A DNA stretch of 64,000 nucleotides. Source: Alphaproteobacteria bacterium (GTDB lineage: Bacteria; Pseudomonadota; Alphaproteobacteria; Rhodobacterales; Rhodobacteraceae). Each line of letters begins with the position of its first letter. The stretch's first letter is position 1. Shown in pieces: positions 14,970 through 24,079 of this stretch. The stretch is from the NCBI GenBank assembly GCA_030425925.1, contig JAUHZO010000001.1, positions 62,001 to 126,000 on the forward strand. Reading direction: 5' to 3'. Below the pieces are notes generated by a model. That model had not been told where the DNA came from, made no database searches, and was given only the letters and a program-made list of their open reading frames with translations. Made by a program: the position numbers and the translations under genes.

Positions 14970-16145
14970 ATGAGCCGTTTTGACGAAGTGATCGACCGCG
15001 TCGGCACCCATTCGCAGAAATGGGATACGATGGAGGCGCGCTATGGCGTCTCGCCGCAGGGCGGCCTGCCGATGTGGGTGGCGGACATGGATTTCCGCCC
15101 GCCCGCCGCCGTCCAGACGGCACTGGAGTCGCTCTGTGCCCATGGTGTCTATGGCTATTACGGCGATGACGGCAGCTATCGCGCGGCGATCTGCTGGTGG
15201 ATGGCCGAACGGCACGGCTGGACGGTGGACCCCGAGGCGATCTTTACCACCCACGGGCTGGTCAACGGCACGGGGATGTGTGTCGACGCCTACACCCGGC
15301 CCGGCGAGGGCGTGATCCTGTTCACGCCGGTCTACCACGCCTTTGCCCGGGTGATCAAAGCCGCCGGGCGGCAGGTGGTGGAATGCCCGCTGAGGCTGCG
15401 CGACGGGCGGTACGAGATGGATTTCGACGCCTATGACGCGCTGATGACGGGCAACGAGCGCATGGTGATCCTGTGCAGCCCGCACAATCCCGGCGGCCGG
15501 GTCTGGAGCCGGGCGGAACTCAAGGGCCTGGCCGAATTCGCGCGGCGGCACGACCTGATCCTCGTTTCGGACGAGATCCACCACGATCTGGTGATGCCCG
15601 GCCACAGCCATATCCCGACGGCGCTGGTGGACGACGCGGTGTCGGAACGGCTGGTGATGATGACGGCCGCCACCAAGACCTTCAACATCGCGGGCGCGCA
15701 TGTGGGCAACGTGATCATCCCCGATCCCGACCTGCGCGCGCGCTTTGCCCAGCGCATGACGGCGCTTGGCATGTCGCCGAATGCCTTTGGCCTGCCCATG
15801 GTCGAAGCGGCCTATTCGCCGGACGGCGCGGCCTGGGTGGACGATCTGTGCGCCTATCTCGACGGCAACCGGCGGCTGCTGGACGAGATGGTGAATGCCA
15901 TTCCGGGGGTCCGCTCGATGCCGATGGAGGCCACATATCTGGCCTGGGTCGACTTCTCCGGCACCGGCATGAGCGCGGCAGATTTCACCCGGCGGGTGCA
16001 ACAGGACGCCCGCATCGCCGCGAATCACGGCCCCACCTTCGGCAGCGGCGGCGAGACGTTCCTGCGCTTCAACTTCGCCACCCCCCGCGCCAGGGTGCAG
16101 GAGGCCGGAGAACGCCTGCAGGCGGCGTTCGGCGATCTGCAGTAA
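14970..16145 (+). CDS. patB: MalY/PatB-type PLP-dependent C-S lyase
   Basis: A 391-residue fold-type I PLP enzyme. K236 in TAATKTFNIAG is the Schiff-base lysine and D201 (LILVSDEIHHDL) contacts the pyridine nitrogen. The opening RVGTHSQKWDTMEARYG and LPMWVADMDF are typical of MalY/PatB cystathionine beta-lyases, which cleave cystathionine or other C-S bonds to give pyruvate, ammonia and a thiol. GAAGGGAA lies upstream. It is divergent from the def operon across about 100 bp. The physiological substrate could also be an S-conjugate. Confidence 0.9.
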   Translation: MSRFDEVIDRVGTHSQKWDTMEARYGVSPQGGLPMWVADMDFRPPAAVQTALESLCAHGVYGYYGDDGSYRAAICWWMAERHGWTVDPEAIFTTHGLVNGTGMCVDAYTRPGEGVILFTPVYHAFARVIKAAGRQVVECPLRLRDGRYEMDFDAYDALMTGNERMVILCSPHNPGGRVWSRAELKGLAEFARRHDLILVSDEIHHDLVMPGHSHIPTALVDDAVSERLVMMTAATKTFNIAGAHVGNVIIPDPDLRARFAQRMTALGMSPNAFGLPMVEAAYSPDGAAWVDDLCAYLDGNRRLLDEMVNAIPGVRSMPMEATYLAWVDFSGTGMSAADFTRRVQQDARIAANHGPTFGSGGETFLRFNFATPRARVQEAGERLQAAFGDLQ

Positions 16146-16288
16146 GGTCGCAAGCCAGTGTTCCGAACCGGACAAGGGGGCCCGAGGGCCGCAGAGCGTT
16201 TGGCTCGGGTCAGATCGTTGTGGTGCACACCATCGGGTGTTGATCGGAACCCCACGCCGACCGAACTTCGATCTGCCAACCTGTCCGG

Positions 16289-16780
16289 ATGAACACACAC
16301 TCCTCATATCGCTTTCGCAAGGCGACGCTTGCCGATCTGGATTTGCTCATGGCGTGGCAATCCACACCGCATGTGGGTGAATGGTGGGAGTCGGACGCGC
16401 CCTATGACGCCGAGGACTTGAGCGACACTCGTGTCGCACGCTGGATCGTGTCGATTGACGAACGGCCCTTCGCCTTCATGCAGGACTACGCCGTCCACGG
16501 CTGGGAGGATCACCATTTTGGCCATCTGCCAAGGGGATCCCGGGGAATTGACCAATATATCGGTGACCCGGCAATGACGGGCCTCGGGCACGGAACGGCG
16601 TTTATCGGCGCACGCATGCACACTCTCTTTGGCGAAGGCGCGCCCGTGATCGCGACCGATCCGCATCCGGAGAATGCACGGGCAATAGCGGTATACAGGA
16701 AACTGGGTTTCGTGCCGTCCGGGCCTGTGCAAGAGACGCAATGGGGCGTGATATTGCCGATGCTGGCCCGGGCTGCGTAG
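16289..16780 (+). CDS. AAC(6')-like GNAT acetyltransferase
   Basis: A 163-residue GNAT that resembles aminoglycoside 6'-N-acetyltransferases of the AAC(6')-Ib type more than housekeeping GNATs. The HVGEWWESD segment, RGIDQYIGDPAMTGLGHGTAFI (around the acetyl-CoA loop), ATDPHPENARAIAVYRKLGF and the overall length agree. Codon use differs from neighbours: ACA, ATA, AGG, GGA and TTT are common, and GC is visibly lower, which suggests recent acquisition. It lies alone between two housekeeping units. Drug-modifying activity is not proven; relatives also acylate siderophores or polyamines. Confidence 0.75.
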   Translation: MNTHSSYRFRKATLADLDLLMAWQSTPHVGEWWESDAPYDAEDLSDTRVARWIVSIDERPFAFMQDYAVHGWEDHHFGHLPRGSRGIDQYIGDPAMTGLGHGTAFIGARMHTLFGEGAPVIATDPHPENARAIAVYRKLGFVPSGPVQETQWGVILPMLARAA

Positions 16781-16882
16781 CAACCCCGCAAAACCTGCCT
16801 TGTTCCGCGGCACCCCCACCTTCCACGACGCATGGGAACACGGCCTTGCGCCAACCGGGCCGCAAGCGTCAGACGCAGATCC

Positions 16883-17662
16883 CTACCGCGCCCTGAGCGT
16901 GGCCAGCGTCAGCTGCGACCTGACCCGGTAGCGCAGCAGCCCGTCCGCGTCGGCATGGGGCCGCAAGAGCGCGTCCAGTTCGCGCCGGAACGCGTCACGC
17001 CGGGGCCCCAGCCGGGACAGTGCAAAGCTGTCGCGGGAATGCTGGCACAGGATGAAGCTGTCGACCGACTGGACAACCGGGTCGGATACATGCGCCACGT
17101 CCTCGACCACGTCGACAAAGGGAAGGTGCCGCGTCCGGCTGCCCTGCCATGCCGGGGAATCGAGCGGCTGGCCGGTGATCTCGGGCACCCATCTTGCCAG
17201 AAAACCGCGCCAGGCCGCGTGCCAGGGCGGCTCGAACGCCTCGTCGCCGCGGACGAAGGCCAGCAGGTGGTGCGGGCCAAGATGCCCGCGCAGCCTTGCA
17301 AACAGGGGGGCCGGCTCCATCCAGTGGATGCTGGAGGCGAAGGTGACCACGTCGAACCTGCCGTGCAACGGGGCCTCTTCGGCCCTGGCGCAGAGCCAGG
17401 TCAGGTTGTCCGCCGCCCCGTTCTTCAGCGACGCGCCCAGCGCGATCATGTTGGCCGAAGGGTCGACCGCGACGACCTGCTGAAACACCTGCGTCATCGG
17501 GCGCGCAATCTTGCCTTCGCCGCAGCCCAGATCCAGCAGCCTGCCCGTGGCGGGCGCCCGGGCGGCGATGCGCTCGCAGACGGCGGGCGGATAGGGCGGG
17601 CGGTGGGTGTAAAGATCGACGATCTCGGCGGCCTGAAACGAGGCTCCTGCTTGGGTGGGCAT
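16883..17662 (-). CDS. Class I SAM-dependent methyltransferase
   Basis: A 259-residue methyltransferase. Motif I is RLLDLGCGEGKIARPM (about 44-59), followed by VVAVDPSANMI and the post-motif FDVVTFASSIHWM, as in the TAM/UbiE-like branch (DUF of the class that includes yeast Tmt1 and Crg1 relatives). The substrate is unknown. ATG at 17662 has GGAG upstream. It is the last gene of a minus-strand series that includes rnhA, but the 62-bp gap leaves co-transcription open. Confidence 0.8.
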   Translation of the reverse strand: MPTQAGASFQAAEIVDLYTHRPPYPPAVCERIAARAPATGRLLDLGCGEGKIARPMTQVFQQVVAVDPSANMIALGASLKNGAADNLTWLCARAEEAPLHGRFDVVTFASSIHWMEPAPLFARLRGHLGPHHLLAFVRGDEAFEPPWHAAWRGFLARWVPEITGQPLDSPAWQGSRTRHLPFVDVVEDVAHVSDPVVQSVDSFILCQHSRDSFALSRLGPRRDAFRRELDALLRPHADADGLLRYRVRSQLTLATLRAR

Positions 17663-17724
17663 GGTCGTTCTCCGGATCGGGCCTGTGCCGGTCCTGGTCC
17701 GCAGATCCGCGCAACGGGCCGGGC

Positions 17725-18177
17725 CTAGCTCTTGTACGGTGCCATGCCCGCGCGCGCCAGTTCGTCGGCGCGTTCGTTTTCCGGGTGGCCGGCATGGCCC
17801 TTGACCCATTCCCAGGTCACGTCATGCCGCGCCGCCGCCGCGTCCAGCCGCTGCCACAGTTCGGCATTCTTGACCGGCTTTTTCGCGGCGGTCTTCCAGC
17901 CGTTGCGCTTCCAGCCGTGGATCCACCCCGTCACGCCGTTCTTCACATAGGCCGAATCCGTGACCACCGTGATCCTCGACGCCCGCGTCAGCGATTCCAG
18001 CGCATGGATCGCGGCCAGAAGCTCCATGCGGTTGTTGGTGGTCGCCGCTTCACCGCCGCTCAGCTCGCGTTCCTTGACGACGCTGTCGCCCTCCATCGCG
18101 CGCAACAGCACCCCCCAGCCCCCCGGGCCGGGATTGCCCGAGCACGCCCCGTCGGTATAGGCAAAAAGCTCAGCCAT
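17725..18177 (-). CDS. rnhA: Ribonuclease HI
   Basis: A 150-residue RNase HI that cuts the RNA strand of RNA-DNA hybrids. The four catalytic acids are visible: D8 ([16 protein letters not shown]), E52 ([10 protein letters not shown]), D74 (VVTDSAYV) and D138 (ENERADELA), with H128 in KGHAGH. The basic protrusion helix ([16 protein letters not shown]) is present. ATG at 18177 starts exactly at the AELFAYTDG strand. It overlaps the upstream methyltransferase gene by 8 bp. Confidence 0.96.
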   Translation of the reverse strand: MAELFAYTDGACSGNPGPGGWGVLLRAMEGDSVVKERELSGGEAATTNNRMELLAAIHALESLTRASRITVVTDSAYVKNGVTGWIHGWKRNGWKTAAKKPVKNAELWQRLDAAAARHDVTWEWVKGHAGHPENERADELARAGMAPYKS

Positions 18178-18763
18178 GGGCGAGCAGCGTGAACCACGGG
18201 GCCACGACGCCATCGAACCCCGGTGCCGCGCCATGGCGGATTTCCCTGACGCTCAGGCCCAACGGAGCCAGCAGCGCGGTCACTTCCCCGGCAGAGTAAT
18301 AGGCATAGAACCGGCCAAGACTGTCGCGCGACTCGCCCGTGCCCTGCTTCAGCCCGATATGCAGCACGCCCCCGGGTATCAGCGCGCGGGCCAGCCGCGC
18401 CAGATGGCCCGGCATCTCGGCCTTGGGCGCGTGCAAGAGCGAGAAATTCGCCCAGATGCCGTCATAGACGTCCTTGGCCTCGATCTCGTCGAACCGCGCC
18501 TGGCGCACGTTCAGCCCCGGCAGCCTGGCCGCCTCTGCCACCATGCCCGCGGACGCATCTATCGCGTCGACCCGGAAGCCCGCCGCCATCAGGTGCTGCG
18601 CCCAGGTGCCCGGGCCGCAGCCCAGGTCCAGCACATGCGCCCCTTGGGGCAGCGCCGCGACAAAGGCCTCGAGCGAGGCCGCGCCATCCGGATCCTGCCG
18701 GACCATTGCGGCGTACTCCGCCGCGCCCTCGTCATAGACCTGCAAGGTTTTCGCGTCGCTCAT
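18170..18763 (-). CDS. Class I SAM-dependent methyltransferase
   Basis: A 197-residue small methyltransferase. Motif I is [16 protein letters not shown] (about 49-64), then [11 protein letters not shown] and the [11 protein letters not shown] post-motif. GGAGG lies upstream of ATG 18763. Overlap with rnhA suggests joint translation. The C-terminal part [23 protein letters not shown] is not diagnostic. Its substrate is unknown. Confidence 0.8.
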   Translation of the reverse strand: MSDAKTLQVYDEGAAEYAAMVRQDPDGAASLEAFVAALPQGAHVLDLGCGPGTWAQHLMAAGFRVDAIDASAGMVAEAARLPGLNVRQARFDEIEAKDVYDGIWANFSLLHAPKAEMPGHLARLARALIPGGVLHIGLKQGTGESRDSLGRFYAYYSAGEVTALLAPLGLSVREIRHGAAPGFDGVVAPWFTLLAHG

Positions 18764-18809
18764 CGGCGCCTCCCCGTTTCCCATGGGGTACGGGGAATGG
18801 GCGGCAGTC

Positions 18810-19265
18810 TCAACCCCGGAGCACGCCGACAGCCAGGCAGGCCACCACCAGCGCCGTCAGCAGCCCGCGCAGATGCATCCACCAGGCGGGTGCCAGCCCC
18901 CAGCGCCAGAACGCCCAGTCCAGCAGCAGCAGGCCGAGAAACCCAAAGACCAGGTTTGTCCCCGCCGAAACCGGCCCGCCGCCCGTCATGAAGAACGCCC
19001 AGAGCGCCGGGATCACCGACAGCGCATAGCCCGTGGCCGCCTGTCCGCCTTCGGCCTTGGTGGCAAAGCCCCACAGCACGCCGGACATGAACGACAGGAT
19101 CACCGCGCCGTAGAACAGCTGCACATAGGGCCCGACGAAACGCGGCCCCAGCGTCTGCACGCCCCATTGCGCCAGCGGCGGCACCAGCAATGTCAGCGCG
19201 CCCCAGGCAAAGGGGATCACGCCCATCAGGCCCAGGATCAGGGCGGCGCGGGGGATATGTTGCAT
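18810..19265 (-). CDS. DUF3429-type integral membrane protein
   Basis: A 151-residue membrane protein with four to five hydrophobic helices. The N-terminal PRAALILGLMGVIPFAWGAL and the central YGAVILSFMSGVLWGFA match my memory of the DUF3429 family of alphaproteobacteria. Function is unknown. It lies upstream of the methyltransferase-rnhA pair on the same strand (46 bp), so they may share a transcript. Confidence 0.65.
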   Translation of the reverse strand: MQHIPRAALILGLMGVIPFAWGALTLLVPPLAQWGVQTLGPRFVGPYVQLFYGAVILSFMSGVLWGFATKAEGGQAATGYALSVIPALWAFFMTGGGPVSAGTNLVFGFLGLLLLDWAFWRWGLAPAWWMHLRGLLTALVVACLAVGVLRG

Positions 19266-19368
19266 GACCGGGGGCTCCTGGCAAAAGGCGGGATGCGCCG
19301 GGCTTTCCCCGCACGCGCCGCTCTATCTAGGGCCATCGCGGGCCGGGGGCGAGTCGCTCCTGGCGTTA

Positions 19369-19404
19369 GGCCTGCTGTCGGGCCTGCTGTCGGGCCTGCT
19401 GTCA
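19369..19404. repeat. 12-bp short tandem repeat, three units
   Basis: GGCCTGCTGTCG occurs three times head to tail (third unit ends CA), and a degenerate fourth runs into the lysE coding end. The stop codon of the LysE-family gene lies inside the last unit. See also 22684-22738 and 57339-57390. Confidence 0.75.
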
Positions 19405-20013
19405 GGCCCGCTCCAGCGCCAGCCGCCCGGCCAGCGCGGCAAACAGCGCCGCGAACGAACGGTTGAGCCAGCGCATCACCCGCTCGGACCCCAACAGCCA
19501 GTCGCGCGCCTGCGCGGCATAAAGGCCATAAAGGATGAACACGCCAAAGGTCATCGCCATGAACACCGCGCCCATGGCGACCATCTCGGCGGTGGCGGTG
19601 GCCGGATTGCCCGACAGGAAGGGCGGCAGCAGCGCGAGGAAGAACAGCGACAGCTTGGGGTTCAGGATGTTGATCAGCGCGCCGCGGGTGGCGATGCGGC
19701 GCGCGGCTTCGGGCTTGCGGTCGGCATCCACCGCCAGCACGCCGCCCGATTTCAGCGACTGCCAGGCGAGCCACAGCAGGTAGGCGACGCCCGCGACCTT
19801 CACCACGGTGAACAGCAGCGCCGAGGTGTGCAGCAGCGCCGCCAGCCCAAGTGTCGCCGCCACTAGGTGTGGCACGATCCCCAGCGTGCAGCCGAAGGCA
19901 GCAGCGACGGACGGCCAGCGCCCCTGCCCCAGCCCGATGGCCAGCGTGTAGATCACGCCGGTGCCCGGGGCCAGCACGACAACGAAGGCGGTCAGGAGGA
20001 AGTGCAGGGACAT
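19402..20013 (-). CDS. LysE/RhtB-family amino-acid exporter
   Basis: A 203-residue membrane protein with about six helices. The N-terminal FLLTAFVVVLAPGTGVIYTLAIGLGQGR, with its PGP-like turn (here APGTG), and GALINILNPKLSLFFLALLPPFL after the cytoplasmic loop are hallmarks of LysE/RhtB translocators, which export amino acids or their analogues. ATG at 20013 is preferred; another in-frame ATG lies three codons upstream (20022). The stop falls in a tandem repeat. The substrate is not predictable. Confidence 0.85.
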   Translation of the reverse strand: MSLHFLLTAFVVVLAPGTGVIYTLAIGLGQGRWPSVAAAFGCTLGIVPHLVAATLGLAALLHTSALLFTVVKVAGVAYLLWLAWQSLKSGGVLAVDADRKPEAARRIATRGALINILNPKLSLFFLALLPPFLSGNPATATAEMVAMGAVFMAMTFGVFILYGLYAAQARDWLLGSERVMRWLNRSFAALFAALAGRLALERA

Positions 20014-20299
20014 GGGCTGCATCTTTGCCCCCAAGCCCCCGCCCCGTCCAGAGGCAACGCACGCCGCGTTGGGGAATTGTAAAGGACACATCCGCATCCT
20101 CCCCCGTGCTGCAGCGCCGAAGATGACACAAAGGGATGGCCCGCCATCCCGCCCGTCCGATCACGGGGGTGGCCATCACCGCCCCCAAGGGTGCCCGGGG
20201 ATTTACGCCCCCCGGGCGATGTCTGCCTGTCCGGCACGGCGCCGATCTTCGCCTTGCGACATGGTTCCGGACCGGGACACGGTCCGCCCCCTGCCTGCC

Positions 20300-20773
20300 T
20301 CAGCCGCGCGGGGCCTGACGTGTGGCCAGTTCCGGCCCGGTGCGGAAATAGCTGACATCGTTGGTAAAGACGCTGTCGGGCTCCAGCCGGATCAGGCGGC
20401 CCGTGGGGTCGTCGATGCGGGCGATGGTGTCGATGAACCACGGGTTCCACGTCTGCGGCGCACCAAGGTAGCGGCTCAGCAGCCGGCGGAAGAGACCGCT
20501 GTCCATCGGCTCGACACTGGCGCGCCCGCGCAAACCCAGATGGCGCAGAAGGCCGTCGACGTTGTCATAATCCACGATCTCGACGCTGACCCGCGGATCG
20601 CGGACGATCCGGCGGGCAGAACTGGCGCTTTCGTCCGACAGCATCCAGAGCGCCCCGTCCTCCCAGGCAAACCAGACCGGCGCGCTGCGCGGGCTGCCGT
20701 CTTCGGCCAGCGTGGCAAGGATGGCCATCAGCGGCAGGCGCAGGACGTCGTCGGGATCAAAGGATGTGGGCAT
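20300..20773 (-). CDS. Pyridoxamine 5'-phosphate oxidase-like FMN-binding protein
   Basis: A 157-residue split-barrel protein. LPLMAILATLAEDGSPRSAPVWFAWEDGALWML is the first half of the flavin-binding barrel, and SARRIVRDPRVSVEIVD is the usual middle segment. Relatives include F420- or FMN-dependent reductases and haem-binding proteins; the cofactor and reaction cannot be decided here. Its ATG directly abuts the ispH stop, so it is co-translated with ispH. Confidence 0.75.
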   Translation of the reverse strand: MPTSFDPDDVLRLPLMAILATLAEDGSPRSAPVWFAWEDGALWMLSDESASSARRIVRDPRVSVEIVDYDNVDGLLRHLGLRGRASVEPMDSGLFRRLLSRYLGAPQTWNPWFIDTIARIDDPTGRLIRLEPDSVFTNDVSYFRTGPELATRQAPRG

Positions 20774-21724
20774 TCACGCCGGTTCGCGCAGCACGCGGGG
20801 GACCTTGAACTCCACGTTTTCCTGCGCGGTCTCGACCTGTTCGACCGTCACGTCATAGCGGGCGCGGAAAGCGTCGATGACCTCTTCGATCAGCACTTCG
20901 GGCGCGGAGGCCCCGGCGGTGATGCCCAGCGACGAAATCCCCTCCAGCGCGCGCCAGTCGATATCACCCGCGCGCTGCACCAGCTGGGCATAGGGGCAGC
21001 CTGCGCGCTTGCCCACTTCCACCAGACGTTTCGAATTGGACGAATTCGGCGCACCCACCACCAGCATCGCATCACAGCGCGGGGCCATGGCCTTGACCGC
21101 TTCCTGCCGGTTGGTGGTGGCGTAGCAGATGTCTTCCTTGTGCGGGCCCACGATGGCCGGAAAGCGCGCCTGCAGGGCGGCCACGATGTCGGCGGTGTCA
21201 TCCACCGACAGCGTGGTTTGCGTCACAAAGGCCAGCCGTTCGGGATCCCGCACCGCAACCTGCGCCACATCCTCCACCGTCTCCACCAGCAGCACCTCGC
21301 CTTCGGGCAATTGCCCCATGGTGCCCACGGTTTCGGGGTGGCCGGCATGGCCGATCATGATCATCTGCAAGCCGTTCTCGTGATGGCGCGCGGCCTCGAT
21401 ATGCACCTTGGAGACCAGCGGGCATGTGGCATCCACATAGACCATCTCGCGCCGCGCGGCCTCGGCCGGGACGGCCTTGGGCACGCCATGGGCGGAAAAG
21501 ATCACCGGGCGGTCGTCGGGGCAATCGTCCAGTTCCTCGACAAACACCGCCCCCTTGGCGCGCAGATCGTCCACGACGAACTTGTTGTGCACGATCTCGT
21601 GCCGGACAAAGACCGGCGCGCCCCATTTCTGCAGCGCCATCTCGACGATCTTGATGGCGCGGTCGACGCCCGCGCAGAACCCGCGCGGCGCGGCTAGATA
21701 CAGGGTAAGGGGCGGTCTGGACAT
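20774..21724 (-). CDS. ispH: 4-hydroxy-3-methylbut-2-enyl diphosphate reductase
   Basis: A 316-residue 4Fe-4S enzyme, the last step of the MEP isoprenoid pathway (HMBPP to IPP and DMAPP). The three cluster cysteines are visible in [12 protein letters not shown] (C17), [13 protein letters not shown] and [41 protein letters not shown] and [10 protein letters not shown] are further signatures. ATG at 21724 was chosen over an extended reading that lacks homology. It heads a unit with the flavin-barrel gene. Confidence 0.96.
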   Translation of the reverse strand: MSRPPLTLYLAAPRGFCAGVDRAIKIVEMALQKWGAPVFVRHEIVHNKFVVDDLRAKGAVFVEELDDCPDDRPVIFSAHGVPKAVPAEAARREMVYVDATCPLVSKVHIEAARHHENGLQMIMIGHAGHPETVGTMGQLPEGEVLLVETVEDVAQVAVRDPERLAFVTQTTLSVDDTADIVAALQARFPAIVGPHKEDICYATTNRQEAVKAMAPRCDAMLVVGAPNSSNSKRLVEVGKRAGCPYAQLVQRAGDIDWRALEGISSLGITAGASAPEVLIEEVIDAFRARYDVTVEQVETAQENVEFKVPRVLREPA

Positions 21725-21854
21725 GGCGGCAACCTCCGGTGCTGCCCCAGAGGTAGGCAATGCGGTGCAATTCGTCCAGCCCGGCCTTGAAGTGCCAAAC
21801 GATCGTCCTAGACCCAGAGGGACAGCGGTATCCCACAGCATACGGCCGGGGCGC

Positions 21855-22664
21855 ATGACAGGTTTCGATGACGACTTCTTTCACCGGACGGCCAGCCGGG
21901 CGCATGCGTTGCGCGCGGTGCTGCCGCAGGAGGCGCTGGAAGGGCTGGCACGCGAAGTGGTGACCCGGTTGGCGCAGCGGTCGGGCGGGGCGCGCGTGCC
22001 GGACCCGGCCCATCCCGGTTTTGCCGAGATCGAGGCGTTGTGCACGGCGCTGGTGTCGGAAGACCCGGACGTGTCGCGCCGCATGATGCTGAAACTGCAG
22101 GCCAGCGGGCTGACGCTGGACACGCTTTACGCCGAATATCTTGCCCCCGCGGCGGCGCGGCTGGGGGCGCTGTGGGATGATGACCGGATCAGCTTTGTCG
22201 GGGTGACGCTGGGGGTGGGGCGGATCGTGGAACTGGTGCGGGTGCTGCGCGACAGCCTGCCGCCGCCCAAGATCACGCGGCGCGAACCGGTGCTGTTCGC
22301 CACCGTACCCGGAGACCAGCACAGCCTGGGCGTGGGCATGGCGGCCGAACTGTTCCGCCAGCATGGCTGGGACGTGCGCCTTGTGACCGGGGCCAGCCAT
22401 GACGAGATCATGAATGCCATCACCGATGTCGCCTGCCTGGTGCTGGGGCTTTCGGCGGGCGGCCCCTCGACCGCCAATGCGCTGGCGCGGCTGATCCACG
22501 CGGTGCGCGTGGCGCATCCGGAAATCTTCATCATCCTCAGCGGACAGATCGTCACCAAGGATCCGGGCCTGGTGGACCTGCTGCAGCCTGACAGCGCGGT
22601 GTCCACGGTCGAGGATGCGCTGGCGACGATGGACATGCTGCTGGCGCAACCGGCGCGGGGATAG
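21855..22664 (+). CDS. Cobalamin (B12)-binding domain protein, AerR-like
   Basis: A 269-residue protein with a helical cap region (about 55-135) and a B12-binding Rossmann domain (about 145-265). The base-off/His-on signature D-x-H-x-x-G is D154, H156 and G159 in [28 protein letters not shown] supplies the second cobalamin contact region. This layout resembles AerR/PpaA and the short B12 photosensors. The cap W107 lacks the following EH of the CarH-type W-x9-EH motif. No methyltransferase or photosynthesis gene is adjacent. A light- or B12-dependent regulatory role is an inference. Confidence 0.78.
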   Translation: MTGFDDDFFHRTASRAHALRAVLPQEALEGLAREVVTRLAQRSGGARVPDPAHPGFAEIEALCTALVSEDPDVSRRMMLKLQASGLTLDTLYAEYLAPAAARLGALWDDDRISFVGVTLGVGRIVELVRVLRDSLPPPKITRREPVLFATVPGDQHSLGVGMAAELFRQHGWDVRLVTGASHDEIMNAITDVACLVLGLSAGGPSTANALARLIHAVRVAHPEIFIILSGQIVTKDPGLVDLLQPDSAVSTVEDALATMDMLLAQPARG

Positions 22665-22683
22665 GCCGGGGGCCGGGCCTTTG

Positions 22684-22738
22684 TCGGGCCAGTCTCGGGC
22701 CAGTCTCGAGCCAGTCTCGGGCCAGTCTATGGCCGGTC
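22684..22738. repeat. 11-bp short tandem repeat, five units
   Basis: TCGGGCCAGTC is repeated four times (third unit has one change) and followed by a degenerate fifth, TATGGCCGGTC. It starts 20 bp after the stop of the B12-binding gene and ends before the cytochrome gene. Confidence 0.8.
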
Positions 22739-22833
22739 ACATGGGTGTGAAGCCCGCTTGCCAGCCCGTCGCCGCTGCGACAGGCTCTGCGGGGCCTCAC
22801 CCAATTCGAAACGACACAACAGGACATGACCCC

Positions 22834-23292
22834 ATGAAACCGATGGCCCTGATCGCCTGCCTTCTGCCGGGGATGGCGCTGGCGCAGATGGACATTGCCG
22901 GACCCGACGCCGGTGTGCTGCCCTGGCAAGACGCGGCACGGGTGGAAAACGGACGGCAGGTCTATGCCGATTTCTGCGCCGCCTGCCACGGAGATCAACT
23001 TGAAGGAGAGCCGAACTGGCAGGAACGCAAGCCCGACGGCAAGATGCCGGCCCCGCCGCATGACGCAACGGGCCACACCTGGCACCACGCGGACGAGTTG
23101 TTGATCCGCATCGTCACCCTGGGCACCGAAGCCATCGTCGGCGGCAATTACCGCTCGGACATGATGGGGTTTTCCGAGACGCTGACGCCGGACGAGATCC
23201 TTGACGTTCTGGCCTATATCAAGAGCACCTGGCCACCGCAGGTGATCGAGATGCACGACCAGATCAACGCCCGCGCCGCCGCCTTCGACTGA
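22834..23292 (+). CDS. Class I c-type cytochrome
   Basis: A 152-residue exported cytochrome. The signal peptide (1-17, ending MALA) is followed by the haem motif C48-AA-C51-H52 and a distal Met candidate at M110 (SDMMGF). The length and single haem fit a cytochrome c of the CytC552/cytochrome-cL-like kind. It is a periplasmic electron carrier with unknown partners. AGGA precedes the ATG. It follows the B12-binding gene on the same strand after 169 bp containing a tandem repeat, so co-transcription is uncertain. Confidence 0.85.
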   Translation: MKPMALIACLLPGMALAQMDIAGPDAGVLPWQDAARVENGRQVYADFCAACHGDQLEGEPNWQERKPDGKMPAPPHDATGHTWHHADELLIRIVTLGTEAIVGGNYRSDMMGFSETLTPDEILDVLAYIKSTWPPQVIEMHDQINARAAAFD

Positions 23293-23358
23293 CGCCGCGG
23301 CGCGTCCCGGGCCAGCCCGGCACGGCGCAAACCGTGCGGGCCAATGGCGCGCGGCGGC

Positions 23359-23934
23359 TTACTTGCCGCCGCTGGCCACCTCGAAATTGCGCTCCACCTG
23401 TTGTTCGCGCGGCGGGCGACCGATGACTTCGCGCAGCTCGTCCAGTTCGATGAAATTGTCGGCCTGGCGGCGCAATTCGTCGGCGATCATCGGCGGCTGG
23501 CTGCGGATGGTGGACACCACCGACACCCGAACCCCCTGACGCTGCAGGCTTTCCACCAGCGGGCGGAAATCGCCATCGCCCGAGAACAGGACGATGTGAT
23601 CGACCCGCGGGGCCAGTTCCATGGCATCGACGGTCAGTTCGATATCCATGTTGCCCTTGACCTTGCGCCTGCCCTGGCTGTCGGTGTACTCCTTCGCGGG
23701 CTTCGTCACCATGGTGAAGCCGTTGTAGTGCAACCAGTCCACCAGCGGACGGATCGGAGAATACTCGTCATTCTCCAGCAGAGCCGTGTAGTAGAAAGCC
23801 CGGACCATCTTGCCACGACGGGCAAATTCCTGGCGGAGGAGCTTGTAGTCGATGTCGAACCCAAGCGCTTTGGCGGCGGCATAAAGGTTCGATCCATCTA
23901 TGAACAGCGCGAGCCGTTCGTCCTTGTAAAACAT
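23359..23934 (-). CDS. NYN-domain (LabA/DUF88) putative nuclease
   Basis: A 191-residue protein of the NYN/PIN-like superfamily. The acidic residues expected at the active site are visible in ALFIDGSNLYAAA, KGNMDIELTVDAM and VLFSGDGDFRPLV. Members of the LabA/DUF88 branch are thought to be metal-dependent RNases. ATG at 23934 has AAAGGA upstream. The gene shares an AT-rich divergent intergenic region with folK. Its RNA target is unknown. Confidence 0.85.
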   Translation of the reverse strand: MFYKDERLALFIDGSNLYAAAKALGFDIDYKLLRQEFARRGKMVRAFYYTALLENDEYSPIRPLVDWLHYNGFTMVTKPAKEYTDSQGRRKVKGNMDIELTVDAMELAPRVDHIVLFSGDGDFRPLVESLQRQGVRVSVVSTIRSQPPMIADELRRQADNFIELDELREVIGRPPREQQVERNFEVASGGK

Positions 23935-24079
23935 CAAATGTCCTTTCTCGAATTGGCCCGCCAATGAACCGTGAGTGTGAGACGTTTTGGTAGGTCAGTT
24001 TGAGCAACAGTAATGTATATTTCTAGACGCGCAAGAAGCGTTACACAACCATCAGTAAAGTCGTCGTGGAATTTAGTAT
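23935..24079. promoter_or_regulatory. AT-rich divergent promoter region, NYN gene / folK
   Basis: These 145 bp are markedly AT-richer than the surroundings. They contain TTTGAGC with TATATTTCTAG on the plus strand and TTGTGT-N17-TAGAAA on the minus strand as possible promoter elements. Exact start sites cannot be called. Confidence 0.4.

Noticed and set aside
14970-16145. Generic class I/II aspartate-type aminotransferase label
   Set aside because: The N-terminal and PLP-site motifs fit MalY/PatB C-S lyases better than transaminases.
22684-22738. CRISPR-like or iteron-type origin repeats
   Set aside because: The 11-bp units are directly adjacent with no spacers, and no replication gene is near.
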